A DNA stretch of 64,000 nt from Bacteroidales bacterium (GCA_019415705.1 DXYS01000006.1:47416-111415); one strand, 5' to 3'; shown: positions 50,895 to 60,145, counted from the first letter of the stretch. A program made the numbers and translations. Notes: generated by a model not told the origin, from the sequence alone.

Positions 50895-51887
50895 ATGGCA
50901 GTTACAATGGCAGAAATCACCAAGCTCCGTCACCTCACAAGTGCCGGACTGATGGACTGCAAAAAAGCCCTCGCAGAAACTGACGGCGACATCGAAGCCG
51001 CTGTCGAGATTCTGCGTAAAAAAGGTCAGGCTGTCGCCGCAAAACGCGAAGACCGTCAGGCCGCCGAAGGCTGCGTGCTCGCCGCAAGCGACGGCGACTT
51101 CGCCGCTGTCCTCGCTCTTAACTGCGAGACTGACTTCGTAGCTAAAAACGCCGGATTTGTCGAGCTCGCCAAAAAGCTCCTCGCCGCAGCTATGGCCAAC
51201 CGCGCCAAAAACGTCGACGCTCTCAAAGCCCTCGTAATCGACGGACAGACCGTTGAGGCTCTCGTCGTAGAAGAGAGCGGCAAGACCGGCGAGAAGACCG
51301 AAATCGGCGCTTACGAAGTCGTTGAGGCTCCCACAACAGCCGCTTACAACCACTTCAACAACAAGCTCGCCGCTATCGTCGGTTTCAACCTCGAAGGTGT
51401 CGACCCGCAGATCGGCCGCGAAATCTGTATGCAGATTGCATCGATGAACCCCGTTGCCGTAAGCCGCAACGATGTGCCTCAGGCTACAATCGATCAGGAA
51501 ATCGCTGTCGCTGTCGAGAAGACAAAACAGGAGCAGGTGCAGAAAGCTGTCGAGAACGCGCTCAAAAAAGCCGGTCTTAACCCCAACCACTTCGACTCTG
51601 ACGACCATATCGAATCAAACATCTCAAAAGGCTGGATTACAGAAGAAGACGCTGCCAAAGGCCGCGAAATCATCAAAGCCACCGCTGAAGCCAAGGCTGC
51701 AAACCTGCCCGAGCAGATGATTCAGAACATCGCCAACGGCCGTCTCAACAAATTCTTCAAAGAGTCATGCCTCATGGAGCAGGAATATGTTCAGGACAGC
51801 AAACTCACTGTCGGCCAGTTCCTCGAACAGAATCAGAAAGGTCTTGTCGCAGTTGCATTCAAACGCGTCAACCTTAACCAAGACTGA
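50895..51887 (+). CDS. tsf: Elongation factor Ts
   Basis: The 330-residue protein has the UBA-like N-terminus (TKLRHLTSAGLMDCKKALAETDGDIEAAVE) and the EF-Tu contact motif NCETDFVAKN, then a Bacteroidetes-type insertion and a C-terminal QEYVQDSKLTVGQFL. It recycles EF-Tu by GDP release. Last gene of the operon. Confidence 0.99.
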   Translation: MAVTMAEITKLRHLTSAGLMDCKKALAETDGDIEAAVEILRKKGQAVAAKREDRQAAEGCVLAASDGDFAAVLALNCETDFVAKNAGFVELAKKLLAAAMANRAKNVDALKALVIDGQTVEALVVEESGKTGEKTEIGAYEVVEAPTTAAYNHFNNKLAAIVGFNLEGVDPQIGREICMQIASMNPVAVSRNDVPQATIDQEIAVAVEKTKQEQVQKAVENALKKAGLNPNHFDSDDHIESNISKGWITEEDAAKGREIIKATAEAKAANLPEQMIQNIANGRLNKFFKESCLMEQEYVQDSKLTVGQFLEQNQKGLVAVAFKRVNLNQD

Positions 51888-51928
51888 TTATCTCAGCAAA
51901 AAAGTCATAACGATTAAATATGCCTGCA

Positions 51929-51956
51929 GCGCCCGATTCGACAAACAATCGGGCGC
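51929..51956 (+). terminator. Terminator after tsf
   Basis: GCGCCCGATT (51929-51938) pairs with AATCGGGCGC (51947-51956), then CGCTATTTTT. A 14-base direct repeat TTTTTATGCAATAA follows at 51962 and 51987. Confidence 0.8.
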
Positions 51957-52016
51957 CGCTATTTTTATGCAATAAGTGAAACTGCGTTTTTATGCAATAA
52001 TTTACGAATAGTGATT

Positions 52017-52047
52017 TTTGCTATTATGACAATTTTGCTTAACTTTG
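52017..52047 (+). promoter_or_regulatory. Promoter of tRNA-Leu
   Basis: TTTG (52017-52020), 19 bases, TAACTTTG (52040-52047), a full consensus match, 15 bases before the tRNA. Confidence 0.8.
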
Positions 52048-52062
52048 CAGAGTCTAAAGGTC

Positions 52063-52146
52063 GCCCGAATGGTGGAATGGTAGACACGAGGGACTTAAAA
52101 TCCCTTGGCCATTACGGCTGTGTGGGTTCGAGTCCCACTTCGGGTA
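52063..52146 (+). tRNA. tRNA-Leu (anticodon TAA)
   Basis: GCCCGAA pairs with TTCGGGT (first pair G-T). The D arm is followed by anticodon stem AGGGA/TCCCT with loop CTTAAAA (anticodon TAA). A long variable arm (TGGCCATTACGGCTGTG) marks a class II tRNA. The T arm is GTGGGTTCGAGTCCCAC. CCA is not encoded. Confidence 0.96.
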
Positions 52147-52151
52147 CCCTC

Positions 52152-52183
52152 TTCGGCTCTGACTCCTACGAGTCAGAGCCGAA
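52152..52183 (+). terminator. Terminator after tRNA-Leu
   Basis: TTCGGCTCTGACTC pairs perfectly with GAGTCAGAGCCGAA around the loop CTAC, followed by ATTGTTTATTT. Confidence 0.85.
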
Positions 52184-52285
52184 ATTGTTTATTTAACTTT
52201 AGTAGGGACATGCCAAAGCGACCTGAAGAGAGCGACGGCATGTATAATACGTCTACAACAGTTACATCACCTGACAAAATTTTCT

Positions 52286-52293
52286 TACCTTTG
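52286..52293 (+). promoter_or_regulatory. -7 element of the TSCPD gene
   Basis: TACCTTTG matches TAnnTTTG, 28 bases before the ATG at 52320. Confidence 0.5.
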
Positions 52294-52319
52294 CCTTATA
52301 ATTAAAACCCGCTAACCCC

Positions 52320-52571
52320 ATGAACTATCAATATCACCCCGTCGGCACATGCAGCCGACTCATAAACTTTGAAATAAACGAAGACGGCACAATCGGCGAC
52401 GTGTCATTTGTCGGCGGTTGCCACGGCAATCTGCAGGGCATTGCAGCACTCTTGCGCGGCATGAAAGCCGAGGAGGCTATAACACGGCTGAAAGGAATAC
52501 GCTGCGGAGCCAAACCGACATCATGTCCCGACCAGCTCGCATGCGCACTAAAACAAGCGCAAAACTCATAA
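52320..52571 (+). CDS. TSCPD-domain protein (TIGR03905 family)
   Basis: The 83-residue protein contains HPVGTCSRLINFEI, GGCHGNLQGIAALLRG and TSCPDQLACAL, the family signature. A similar domain is found at the C-terminus of some ribonucleotide reductases. The conserved cysteines suggest metal binding or redox activity. Function is unknown; monocistronic. Confidence 0.88.
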   Translation: MNYQYHPVGTCSRLINFEINEDGTIGDVSFVGGCHGNLQGIAALLRGMKAEEAITRLKGIRCGAKPTSCPDQLACALKQAQNS

Positions 52572-52734
52572 GTAAAATAAAGTCAAAGCTTTTTTAAGAC
52601 ACTTTTAAGTCTAAATAATAGCTTTGCGAAAAAAATTTTATATCTTTGAGTCCGTGTAAGGTCTATAAGCCATACGACCTTAATATTAAGGGACTAAAAA
52701 CACAAACTAACCAATAATCAATATCATACTTATC

Positions 52735-53760
52735 ATGAAACCCTACGTACTCGGAATCGACATCGGCGGTACAAACACTGTAATAGGTATCGTCGACGCA
52801 CGCGGCTCGGTCATCGCCAGTGACTCTATCAAAACAGCAAAGCACAGTAAACTCGAAGACTACATCGACGAATTATACACGACAGCATCACGGCTGATCG
52901 AAAACAACGACGCCACAGACAAAATCCACGGCATCGGCATCGGCGCTCCCAACGCCAACTATTACACCGGCATCATCGAGCAGGGCGTGAATCTGCCATG
53001 GCCGACTCCGATACCCTTGGCTCGCCTCGTCAGCGAAAAATTCGGCATCCCCGTAGCCATTACAAACGACGCCAACGCCGCAGCAATCGGCGAAATGACC
53101 TATGGCGCGGCACGCGGTCTCAAAGATTTCATCATGATTACACTCGGCACAGGCGTCGGCTCAGGCATCGTCATCAACGGACAGATGGTATACGGCCATG
53201 ACGGATTTGCAGGCGAGTTGGGACATGTGATTGTCAAACGCAACAACGGACGCCTCTGCGGATGCGGACGCACGGGTTGCCTCGAGGCTTACTGCTCGGC
53301 AACCGGCGTGGCACGCACGGCTCGCGAATTCCTCGAAATACGCAACGAGCCCTCTTCGCTGCGCAATCTGCCCATCGAGGATATCACATCAAAAGACGTC
53401 TATGACGCAGCAATAAACGGTGACAACCTTGCAAAAGACGTCTTTGAATACACCGGCAAAATACTCGGCGAGGCAATGGCTGACATGACTGTATTCTCGT
53501 CGCCCGAGGCATTCATCCTCTTCGGAGGTCTTGCCAAATCAGGAGAGTTGCTCCTCAAACCCCTGCGCAACGCCATGGACAAAAACATGCTCGGAGTCTT
53601 CAAAGGCAAGCCCAAAGTAATGCTGAGCGAGCTCAAAGAGGCCGACGCCGCAGTGCTCGGCGCATCAGCTCTCGGCTGGGAGGCAAAACCTCTGCAGCCC
53701 GCACAGGCCGCTCCCGCAGCACCCGCACAGCCCGTAGCTCCGGCTGCCCCTCAGGTTTAA
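52735..53760 (+). CDS. ROK-family sugar kinase (probable glucokinase)
   Basis: This 341-residue protein has the ATP motif LGIDIGGTNTVIGIVD, a sugar-binding TNDANAAAIGEMTYGAA, TLGTGVGSGIVING, and the ROK zinc motif GHVIVKRNNGRLCGCGRTGCLEAYCS. The Glu-His pair GELGH is typical of glucokinases and N-acetylmannosamine kinases. The last 25 residues are an unusual Pro/Ala/Gln tail. A leader hairpin (TAAGGTC/GACCTTA, 52657-52682) precedes it. It phosphorylates glucose or a related hexose in the cytoplasm. Confidence 0.93.
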   Translation: MKPYVLGIDIGGTNTVIGIVDARGSVIASDSIKTAKHSKLEDYIDELYTTASRLIENNDATDKIHGIGIGAPNANYYTGIIEQGVNLPWPTPIPLARLVSEKFGIPVAITNDANAAAIGEMTYGAARGLKDFIMITLGTGVGSGIVINGQMVYGHDGFAGELGHVIVKRNNGRLCGCGRTGCLEAYCSATGVARTAREFLEIRNEPSSLRNLPIEDITSKDVYDAAINGDNLAKDVFEYTGKILGEAMADMTVFSSPEAFILFGGLAKSGELLLKPLRNAMDKNMLGVFKGKPKVMLSELKEADAAVLGASALGWEAKPLQPAQAAPAAPAQPVAPAAPQV

Positions 53761-53780
53761 ACAATTAAAACATATACGGA

Positions 53781-54164
53781 ATGGACACAATGACACCTCC
53801 ACGCAAACCGATGAGTTATCAGGAAGCTATCAAATCAGGCTTCAAAAACTACTGCGTCTTCACCGGACGCGCCGGACTCGCCGAGTTCTGGTGGTTTCAG
53901 CTCTTCGTTTTCTTAGTCGGATTAGTATTAGTAATTGCGCAGAAAACCACAGGCATGTATGCCTTTGACATCCTGTCATCCTTATTCGGACTCGCCACAC
54001 TGCTCCCGCAACTCGGTCTGATTTGGCGTCGTCTGCATGACACAGGCCGTGCCGGCGGATGGTTTTTCCTCGTTTTTATTCCCATTGTCGGCATCATCGT
54101 CCTCATCTGGTGGTGGCTACAGCCGAGTGAGCAGGGACCCAACCGTTTCGGTGACCCCGCCTGA
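53781..54164 (+). CDS. DUF805 membrane protein
   Basis: The 127-residue protein has FTGRAGLAEFWWFQLFVFL, IWRRLHDTGRAGGWFFLVFIPIVG and LWWWLQPSEQGPNRFG-like endings, the DUF805 signature, with three to four transmembrane helices. Function is unknown. It lies 20 bases after the kinase gene and is probably co-transcribed. Confidence 0.9.
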   Translation: MDTMTPPRKPMSYQEAIKSGFKNYCVFTGRAGLAEFWWFQLFVFLVGLVLVIAQKTTGMYAFDILSSLFGLATLLPQLGLIWRRLHDTGRAGGWFFLVFIPIVGIIVLIWWWLQPSEQGPNRFGDPA

Positions 54165-54243
54165 ATAAACTGATTACCCTATTAAAATCCACGGGGGATA
54201 GCCGGCCAACAGACTATCCCCCGTCATTATAACCAAGCCAATC

Positions 54244-55185
54244 ATGTCTGAAGAAATCTCTACCTTAGCCCTCAATGCCGAGGCTCTCGCTGAAGGCGAG
54301 AATCTGCCGCACGCCGACTACCGCGACGGAGACATTGCCATATTCAACGACTTCAGCTTTCTGCCACGTTACTGTAATTCGCTCCGCATCAACGTTTTTG
54401 CACTGATGATATGTATGGACGGGGCCATGCAGGTAGAGATTAACTCAAAAAGACATAACGTCGTCGCACGCCAGTGTCTGATAGGTCGCCCCAACGACGT
54501 AATTGCAAATTGCTATAAGAGCTCCGATTTCAAGGGCAAAGCAATCCTGCTCGCGCCTCAGTTGGTCTCGGAGTGTATCTCGGATAACGAACGCTGGTCG
54601 ACAATGCTGAGCCTGTTCGACAACCCTACCGTAACCATCAGTCCCGAGCGCATACATGTCTATGAAATGTATAGCAAACTGCTGCTGACAAAATTATGCC
54701 TCGAAGAAGGACACAGCGACGCATACAGCCGACGCAGCATCTGTGCGCTTGTGCGTGCGGCCTTCTATGATATTATATCGGATATGGACGGTAGCCAAGG
54801 CGTCGCGCCCAAAGCTATCGTCAGCCGCTCGGAGATACTCTTCAGGCGCTTTATCGATTTGCTTGAAAATTCGGCTGTGCCCGAGCGCTCGGTTTCTGCC
54901 TATGCCTCAAGATTATGCGTCACTCCTAAATACCTCTCGGCCGCATGCAAGGACTTTTCGGGTGAGACGGCGACCGAATGGATCAGCCGTTCGGTTAATT
55001 CGTCAATAAGGCATGAACTGAAGTACAGCAGCCTTTCGATAAAAGAAATAGCCATAAAACTCGGATTTGACAACCTGTCGTTTTTCGGCAAATATGTCAG
55101 AGCCAAATTCGGGCAGTCACCGCGTGCGCTGAGACTAAGTCTGCGCTCGTCTGAAAGTGACAAGACGATTAAAGATAAAGTTTGA
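54244..55185 (+). CDS. AraC-family transcriptional regulator
   Basis: The 313-residue protein has an N-terminal cupin-like sensor region (about 40-130; MICMDGAMQVEINSKRHNVV). The C-terminal double helix-turn-helix (about 215-305) reads YASRLCVTPKYLSAACKDFSG, then SSLSIKEIAIKLGFDNLSFFGKYVRAKFGQSP. The ligand is unknown. Its last 51 bases overlap the convergent gtrA-like gene. Confidence 0.92.
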   Translation: MSEEISTLALNAEALAEGENLPHADYRDGDIAIFNDFSFLPRYCNSLRINVFALMICMDGAMQVEINSKRHNVVARQCLIGRPNDVIANCYKSSDFKGKAILLAPQLVSECISDNERWSTMLSLFDNPTVTISPERIHVYEMYSKLLLTKLCLEEGHSDAYSRRSICALVRAAFYDIISDMDGSQGVAPKAIVSRSEILFRRFIDLLENSAVPERSVSAYASRLCVTPKYLSAACKDFSGETATEWISRSVNSSIRHELKYSSLSIKEIAIKLGFDNLSFFGKYVRAKFGQSPRALRLSLRSSESDKTIKDKV

Positions 55186-55584
55186 AAGCGTGTAGACCAC
55201 ACATCCCAATATCGTCGCCACACCGTAGCCCGATATCACGAAGCCCGAAAGCCGGAATTGCAACTGACCGAGCGAAGTAGTGTTGAGCGCCACGACTGCG
55301 GAAAGCTGCAACGCATAACATATAGCAAATCCTATAAAGAATTTCAATCCTTCGGCAAGCAGACGCCCCTCTGACCGGAATACCCACTGACGGTTCCATA
55401 AAAACGAGTTGACGACACCGGCCACATAGCCTATGGCGTTTGACACATACTCGTTGACGCCGAAGAGTGACTTACAGATAAAAATCGTGCAAAGAGTCAC
55501 AAGCGTGTTGAGCGCCCCCACGAGACAATATCTGATAAACCGCAGCGTCTCGGCCCGTTTGCTTATGCCGCTCAGTCTGTCCAT
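55135..55584 (-). CDS. GtrA-family membrane protein
   Basis: The 149-residue protein has four transmembrane helices. Motifs RYCLVGALNTLVTLCTIF, NAIGYVAGVVNSFLWNRQWVF and LSNFIFNRLVTFR match GtrA, which is thought to flip polyprenyl-phosphate-linked sugars for surface glycosylation. The stop lies inside the AraC gene's 3' end. It starts 3 bases downstream of the TRIC-like gene stop and is likely in one operon with it. Confidence 0.9.
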   Translation of the reverse strand: MDRLSGISKRAETLRFIRYCLVGALNTLVTLCTIFICKSLFGVNEYVSNAIGYVAGVVNSFLWNRQWVFRSEGRLLAEGLKFFIGFAICYALQLSAVVALNTTSLGQLQFRLSGFVISGYGVATILGCVVYTLSNFIFNRLVTFRRAQT

Positions 55585-55587
55585 GAT

Positions 55588-56232
55588 TTATTCGGGCAGG
55601 CTGTCTTTATCGACCTTGAGAATCGGCAGAGACCACCCGTAGTGCACCGCAAGCACCCTCAGACCTACAATCACCACCGCACACGCCGACTGAGGCAGCC
55701 ACAGCGGCGCGCCCGTAAGCTGCACCAAGTAGTAGACCAAGCCTCCGGCGAGGCAGGCTGTAGCGTAGATATCCTTACGGAAGAACAGAGGCTCGTCATT
55801 GATGAGGATGTCACGGATAATGCCGCCGAACGAGCCTGTGATGATGCCCATCACTATCGCCACCCACATCGGATAGCCCACGGCTAAGGTCTTCTGTATG
55901 CCGACGACGACAAACAACGCAAGACCGATGGCGTCGAAGATAAAAAGCGTACGCATGCCCTTGACAAGAAACTGGCGGAAGATAATCACGGCTATCAGAG
56001 CTATGCCCGTGACGCCGAGATATCTGAACGAGAGCATCCAGAAAACCGGCACATCCAAGAGCACATCGCGCATCGTGCCGCCACCGATAGCCGTCACCAA
56101 TCCGACAACGTACGCTCCGAACCAGTCAAAACGCTTTGCCGCAGCCAGACGGATGCCTGATATTGCGAATGCAATCGTGCCGAGAAGCTCGATAACGACA
56201 ATAAACGTCTGGTCGGCTGTAAATTGATTCAT
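55588..56232 (-). CDS. Trimeric intracellular cation channel (TRIC/UPF0126) family protein
   Basis: The 214-residue protein has six to seven hydrophobic segments in two repeats: LLGTIAFAISGIRLAAAKRFDW with VVGLVTAIGGGTMRDVLLD, and IFDAIGLALFVVVGIQKTL with GIITGSFGGIIRDILINDE. The GGGxxRD motifs are those of bacterial TRIC potassium-type channels. It follows the endonuclease III gene by six bases. Confidence 0.92.
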   Translation of the reverse strand: MNQFTADQTFIVVIELLGTIAFAISGIRLAAAKRFDWFGAYVVGLVTAIGGGTMRDVLLDVPVFWMLSFRYLGVTGIALIAVIIFRQFLVKGMRTLFIFDAIGLALFVVVGIQKTLAVGYPMWVAIVMGIITGSFGGIIRDILINDEPLFFRKDIYATACLAGGLVYYLVQLTGAPLWLPQSACAVVIVGLRVLAVHYGWSLPILKVDKDSLPE

Positions 56233-56238
56233 AAACGC

Positions 56239-56913
56239 TTATTTATTTGCAGTCTCTGCTGTTTTGGCGGCTTTTATAGCACGCCCGTAATACCGGCAAA
56301 GGTCTTTCAGCCCGCACTCGCCGCATAGAGGCTTGCGAGCCTTGCAGACATATCGGCCGTGGAGTATCAGCCAATGGTGTGCACGCGGTATTTTCTCCTC
56401 CGGAATATTTTTGACCAACTGCCGTTCGGTATCCAATGGCGTTTTGCTGCCCGTGGTGAGGCCGATGCGGTCAGCCACACGGAAGACGTGTGTGTCGACA
56501 GCCATGGCCGGGCGGTTAAAGATTACCGAGAGTATGACATTGGCAGTCTTTCGCCCGACGCCCGGCAGTGCGAGCAACTCGTCCATATCCTCGGGCACCT
56601 CGCCGCCATGACGCTCGACGAGAGCCTGCGCCATGCCTATTAACGAGCGTGTCTTGTTGTTCGGATATGAGACCGAGCGTATAAGGTCAAACACCTCGTC
56701 AGGATCGGCGGCGGCAAGCTTGGCTGCCGTCGGATAACGCTCGAAGAGCGCCGGCGTGACCATGTTGATACGTTTGTCAGTGCACTGAGCCGACAATATA
56801 ACAGCAACCAGCAGCTGAAACGGGTTGTCATAATGCAACTCGGTCTCCGCAAACGGCATCTCACGCTCAAAACGCTCGATGACACGGCTGTAGCGTTCGG
56901 CCTTTTTCATCAT
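56239..56913 (-). CDS. nth: Endonuclease III
   Basis: The start is set at ATG 56913; the longer frame begins with TTG. The 224-residue DNA glycosylase/AP lyase has LSAQCTDKRIN, the HhH motif with catalytic Lys in LPGVGRKTANV, the catalytic Asp in AVDTHVFRVADRIGL and the [4Fe-4S] cluster cysteines CKARKPLCGECGLKDLC. It removes oxidised pyrimidines. First gene of a nth-TRIC-gtrA set, downstream of pheS. Confidence 0.96.
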   Translation of the reverse strand: MMKKAERYSRVIERFEREMPFAETELHYDNPFQLLVAVILSAQCTDKRINMVTPALFERYPTAAKLAAADPDEVFDLIRSVSYPNNKTRSLIGMAQALVERHGGEVPEDMDELLALPGVGRKTANVILSVIFNRPAMAVDTHVFRVADRIGLTTGSKTPLDTERQLVKNIPEEKIPRAHHWLILHGRYVCKARKPLCGECGLKDLCRYYGRAIKAAKTAETANK

Positions 56914-56930
56914 CAGAAGCAATGCCCCGA

Positions 56931-57950
56931 TTAATGCGCCGAGGTAAATTCCTCGAGGAAGCGGGTGTCGTTCTCAGAGAACATGCGCAGGTCTTTGACC
57001 TGATACTTGAGATTGGTGATGCGCTCTATGCCCATGCCAAGTGCGAAGCCGGTGTATTTCTTAGAGTCTATACCACAGGCCTCCAATACATTGGGGTCGA
57101 CCATGCCGCAGCCGAGTATCTCGACCCAGCCGGTATGCTTGCAGAACGAACAGCCTTTGCCGCCGCAGAGATTACAACTGATATCCATCTCGGCCGAAGG
57201 CTCGGTGAAGGGGAAGTAGCTCGGGCGCAGTCTGATTTTAGTCTCGGGGCCGAACATCTCACGGGCGAAGTACAGGAGCGTCTGGCGCAGGTCGGCGTAT
57301 GTGACGTTGCGGTCTACATAGAGAGCCTCGACCTGATGGAAGAAACAGTGCGCACGTGCCGAGATGGCCTCGTTGCGGTAGACGCGTCCCGGGCAGATGA
57401 TACGGATAGGAGGCTCGGTCTTCTCCATCACGCGCGACTGCACCGACGAAGTGTGCGAACGCAGCAGCACATCAGGCATACGGTTGATGAAGAACGTGTC
57501 CTGCATGTCACGCGCCGGATGGTCTGCACCGAAGTTGAGCGATGAGAAGACATGCCAGTCATCCTCTATCTCGGGACCTTCGGCAATAGTGAAGCCTAAG
57601 CGGCGGAAGATTGCTATAATTTCTTCGCGCACCAACGACAACGGATGGCGTGTGCCTAATTTTACGGGCGAGGGAGTGCGGGTGAGGTCAAGACCGCTGA
57701 AGTCATCCGACTTATTTTCAAGCGACTCACGGAGTCTGTTGATGCGCTCTGTCGCGAAATTCTTAAGCTCGTTAACAGCCTGACCTATTTCTCGCTTACT
57801 CTCGGCCGGCACCGAACGAAAATCATTCATCAGCAGCGAAATTTCGCCTTTTTTGCTGAGATAACGTATGCGGAGGGCTTCGACCTGCTCGGCATTATCA
57901 GCCGTAAGCGTCTCAATTTCAGCCCGTAATTGTTTGATTTTGTCTAACAT
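56931..57950 (-). CDS. pheS: Phenylalanyl-tRNA synthetase alpha chain
   Basis: The 339-residue protein has the N-terminal coiled coil (LDKIKQLRAEIETLTADN). Class II motifs are seen in the segments TRHPLSLVREEIIAIFRRLGF, FHQVEALYVDRN, SYFPFTEPSAEMDISC and GFALGMGIERITNLKY. A CNLCGGKGCSFCKHTGW zinc-like insert is present. It pairs with PheT, which is not in this window. Normal length. Confidence 0.98.
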   Translation of the reverse strand: MLDKIKQLRAEIETLTADNAEQVEALRIRYLSKKGEISLLMNDFRSVPAESKREIGQAVNELKNFATERINRLRESLENKSDDFSGLDLTRTPSPVKLGTRHPLSLVREEIIAIFRRLGFTIAEGPEIEDDWHVFSSLNFGADHPARDMQDTFFINRMPDVLLRSHTSSVQSRVMEKTEPPIRIICPGRVYRNEAISARAHCFFHQVEALYVDRNVTYADLRQTLLYFAREMFGPETKIRLRPSYFPFTEPSAEMDISCNLCGGKGCSFCKHTGWVEILGCGMVDPNVLEACGIDSKKYTGFALGMGIERITNLKYQVKDLRMFSENDTRFLEEFTSAH

Positions 57951-57975
57951 TGCCTTGTTGGTGTATTTAATGGGG

Positions 57976-57983
57976 CAAATTTA
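57976..57983 (-). promoter_or_regulatory. -7 element of pheS
   Basis: On the minus strand TAAATTTG matches TAnnTTTG, about 26 bases before the ATG at 57950. Confidence 0.55.
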
Positions 57984-58082
57984 GCAAAATTTTCCCTAAA
58001 CGACAACAACACTTCATCTCCACTACCGCGACAAAAAAATGTAACGTCAACTTTATACACCCCATTTTGCTAACCACGGCAC

Positions 58083-58160
58083 CTATCTCGGAGAGATAGA
58101 TATGCGGCACGACAGGGCCGCTTTCAGCCCCAAATTAAGCGTGACAGCGCGTATTTGGGG
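58083..58160. other. Two hairpins between pheS and the ClC gene
   Basis: CTATCTC-GGA-GAGATAG (58083-58099) is a perfect 7-3-7 palindrome. CCCCAAAT (58128-58135) pairs with ATTTGGGG (58153-58160) and probably ends the leftward ClC transcript. The 265-base gap holds no other recognisable feature. Confidence 0.5.
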
Positions 58161-58215
58161 TAAACAAGGACACCAACAAAATTTTTCTCGGAAAGAATAA
58201 ACTTTGCCACGAACT

Positions 58216-59568
58216 CTATTTGTCGACGGGATAGTGGCGGGTGAAGAATTTTTCGTGTGAGATGACCACGGTCAGACAGTAGGAAACAACAGAGACTATC
58301 AGCAGCGGCAGAAAATAGCCGTAACCGTTACTCATCTCGGATGTAAGGAAGAAAGCCATCAGCGGAGCACGGATTGCGCCGGCCATCACACCGGCCATGC
58401 CGATATAGGCGAAGGCCGCGGCGTCGAGCCCGAGGTCGAAAGCCGCGTTAAGTGTCGTGGCAAAAAACAGTCCGGCGATACAGCCTGCAAAAAGTGTCGG
58501 CGCAAAATCGCCGGCCACGCCTCCGGCGCTGTTGCTCGCCGACGTGGCGAAACATTTGACTGCAAGTATGCCTGCGAGCAACAGGGGCAGCGTCCAGCGG
58601 CCGATGTGTACGCCGTAAAAGACCGACCCGTCGAAAAGCGCCTGAAAATCGGCATTTATGATGCGGCCCATCGCCTGATAGCCTTCGCCGTAAAGTGTCG
58701 GAAACAGAAATACGGTGACCGCAAGTACTATGCCGCCGGCAATGTTTTCGACCCACGGATTTTTAATGCGCCCATAGACACGGCGCATACGATGCATAAC
58801 CCGTGAATAGTAAACCGAGTAGAGCGCACAGAACACACCGAGAAGCAGCGACCACGGTATCATCTCGCCGACAAACTGCGGAGCATGCGTCCACGGCAAA
58901 TCCATTGTGAATCCCGAAAAGACATAGGCTGTCGTCGAGGCACACACAGCCGCCGCTACAAGGGCGATGACAGCAGGTGTGCTCATGGCCATGCCGAGCA
59001 CCTCGAGCGTAAAAAGAACGCCACCGATCGGCGCCTTGAATATACCTGCGATACCGGCTCCGGCCCCACAACCGACAAGCAACATCAGAGTCGTGCGGTC
59101 GACGCCGAATACACGGCCTATGTTCGAGCCTATAGCCGCGCCGGCGTATGCAATAGGACCCTCCGAGCCCGCCGAGCCTCCGAAGCCGAGCGTCAGCGTG
59201 CTTGCGATAATCGGGCCATAGGTAAGTTTCGGCCCGAGATGAGAGTTGCCGGTGGCAATGTCTCGCGACAGACGCTCTACGCCGTGCGTGAGACCCGTGC
59301 GTATTATATAGCGCTGATAGACTCCGGCGAGTACGATACCCACTACAGGCACCACAAGCAGAAAGGCGTTTGACGTCGACGAGTCAAACATCACTGTCAC
59401 GCCACGTGACACCCATGCGATTGCCTCTTTCAAGACAAATGCCGCCGCCCCGACAGTAACGCCAATCACTGAGGCTATGACTATGAGCCTGATATTTGAC
59501 GGCAATCCACCCCATAACAAAGATTTTGGAGCTTGAGATGGCTGATCCGCCGTGCATTGTCCGTTCAT
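58216..59568 (-). CDS. ClC-family chloride channel / transporter
   Basis: The 450-residue membrane protein has about 10-12 hydrophobic segments. Family motifs are GFGGSAGSEGPIAYAGAAIGS (selectivity filter GSxxP region and GxxGPxxH-like) and GAGAGIAGIFKAPIGGVLFTLEV. AGGVAGDFAPTLFAGCIAGLFF is the third ion-binding loop. There is no C-terminal CBS pair. Whether it is a channel or a H+/Cl- exchanger is not certain. Confidence 0.92.
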   Translation of the reverse strand: MNGQCTADQPSQAPKSLLWGGLPSNIRLIVIASVIGVTVGAAAFVLKEAIAWVSRGVTVMFDSSTSNAFLLVVPVVGIVLAGVYQRYIIRTGLTHGVERLSRDIATGNSHLGPKLTYGPIIASTLTLGFGGSAGSEGPIAYAGAAIGSNIGRVFGVDRTTLMLLVGCGAGAGIAGIFKAPIGGVLFTLEVLGMAMSTPAVIALVAAAVCASTTAYVFSGFTMDLPWTHAPQFVGEMIPWSLLLGVFCALYSVYYSRVMHRMRRVYGRIKNPWVENIAGGIVLAVTVFLFPTLYGEGYQAMGRIINADFQALFDGSVFYGVHIGRWTLPLLLAGILAVKCFATSASNSAGGVAGDFAPTLFAGCIAGLFFATTLNAAFDLGLDAAAFAYIGMAGVMAGAIRAPLMAFFLTSEMSNGYGYFLPLLIVSVVSYCLTVVISHEKFFTRHYPVDK

Positions 59569-59630
59569 AATGCGTTTAATTTATTAATAAAAACACATTA
59601 AGCCGCCGGGCTGTTTATTAGAATATTTCC

Positions 59631-59638
59631 TAAATTTG
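59631..59638 (+). promoter_or_regulatory. -7 element of the ybaK-aroC operon
   Basis: TAAATTTG matches TAnnTTTG, 18 bases before the ATG at 59657. Confidence 0.5.
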
Positions 59639-59656
59639 CAATAAATCTGACTCGTA

Positions 59657-60145
59657 ATGGCTAAACAGATTAAAACCAATGCCGCCCGGCTGCTTGACCG
59701 CGCAGGCATAAAATATGAACTTATCCCCTACGAGGTCGACCCTGACGACCTCGCCGCAACACATGTGGCCGAGCAGCTTGGCGAAGATATTGCCCTCGTC
59801 TACAAGACTCTGGTGCTTCACGGCGACCGCACGGGCCACTTTGTCTGCGTCATCCCCGGCGACCGCGAGGTTGACCTCAAGAAAGCCGCCAAGGTCTCCG
59901 GAAATAAAAAGGCCGAAATGATTGCGATGAAAGACCTTCTCGCCGTCACGGGCTACATACGCGGAGGTTGCTCGCCGATAGGCATGAAAAAACCGTTTCC
60001 GATTTTCATACAGCAGGACGCCCTCAGCCATGACCGCATTTATGTCAGCGCCGGTCAGCGCGGTCTGCAGATTGCCATCGCGCCCGAACAATTGACAGAC
60101 TTCACGGGCGCAACGGCCTGCGACATCATAAACGACGGACAATGA
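59657..60145 (+). CDS. ybaK: Cys-tRNA(Pro) deacylase (YbaK/EbsC)
   Basis: The 162-residue protein has the YbaK pattern: AARLLDRAGIKYELIPYEVD, VYKTLVLHGDRTGHFVCVIPGDREVDLKKAAK with the conserved catalytic Lys, and GYIRGGCSPIGMKK. It hydrolyses Cys wrongly attached to tRNA-Pro. Its stop overlaps the aroC start (ATGA, 60142-60145). Confidence 0.94.
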   Translation: MAKQIKTNAARLLDRAGIKYELIPYEVDPDDLAATHVAEQLGEDIALVYKTLVLHGDRTGHFVCVIPGDREVDLKKAAKVSGNKKAEMIAMKDLLAVTGYIRGGCSPIGMKKPFPIFIQQDALSHDRIYVSAGQRGLQIAIAPEQLTDFTGATACDIINDGQ

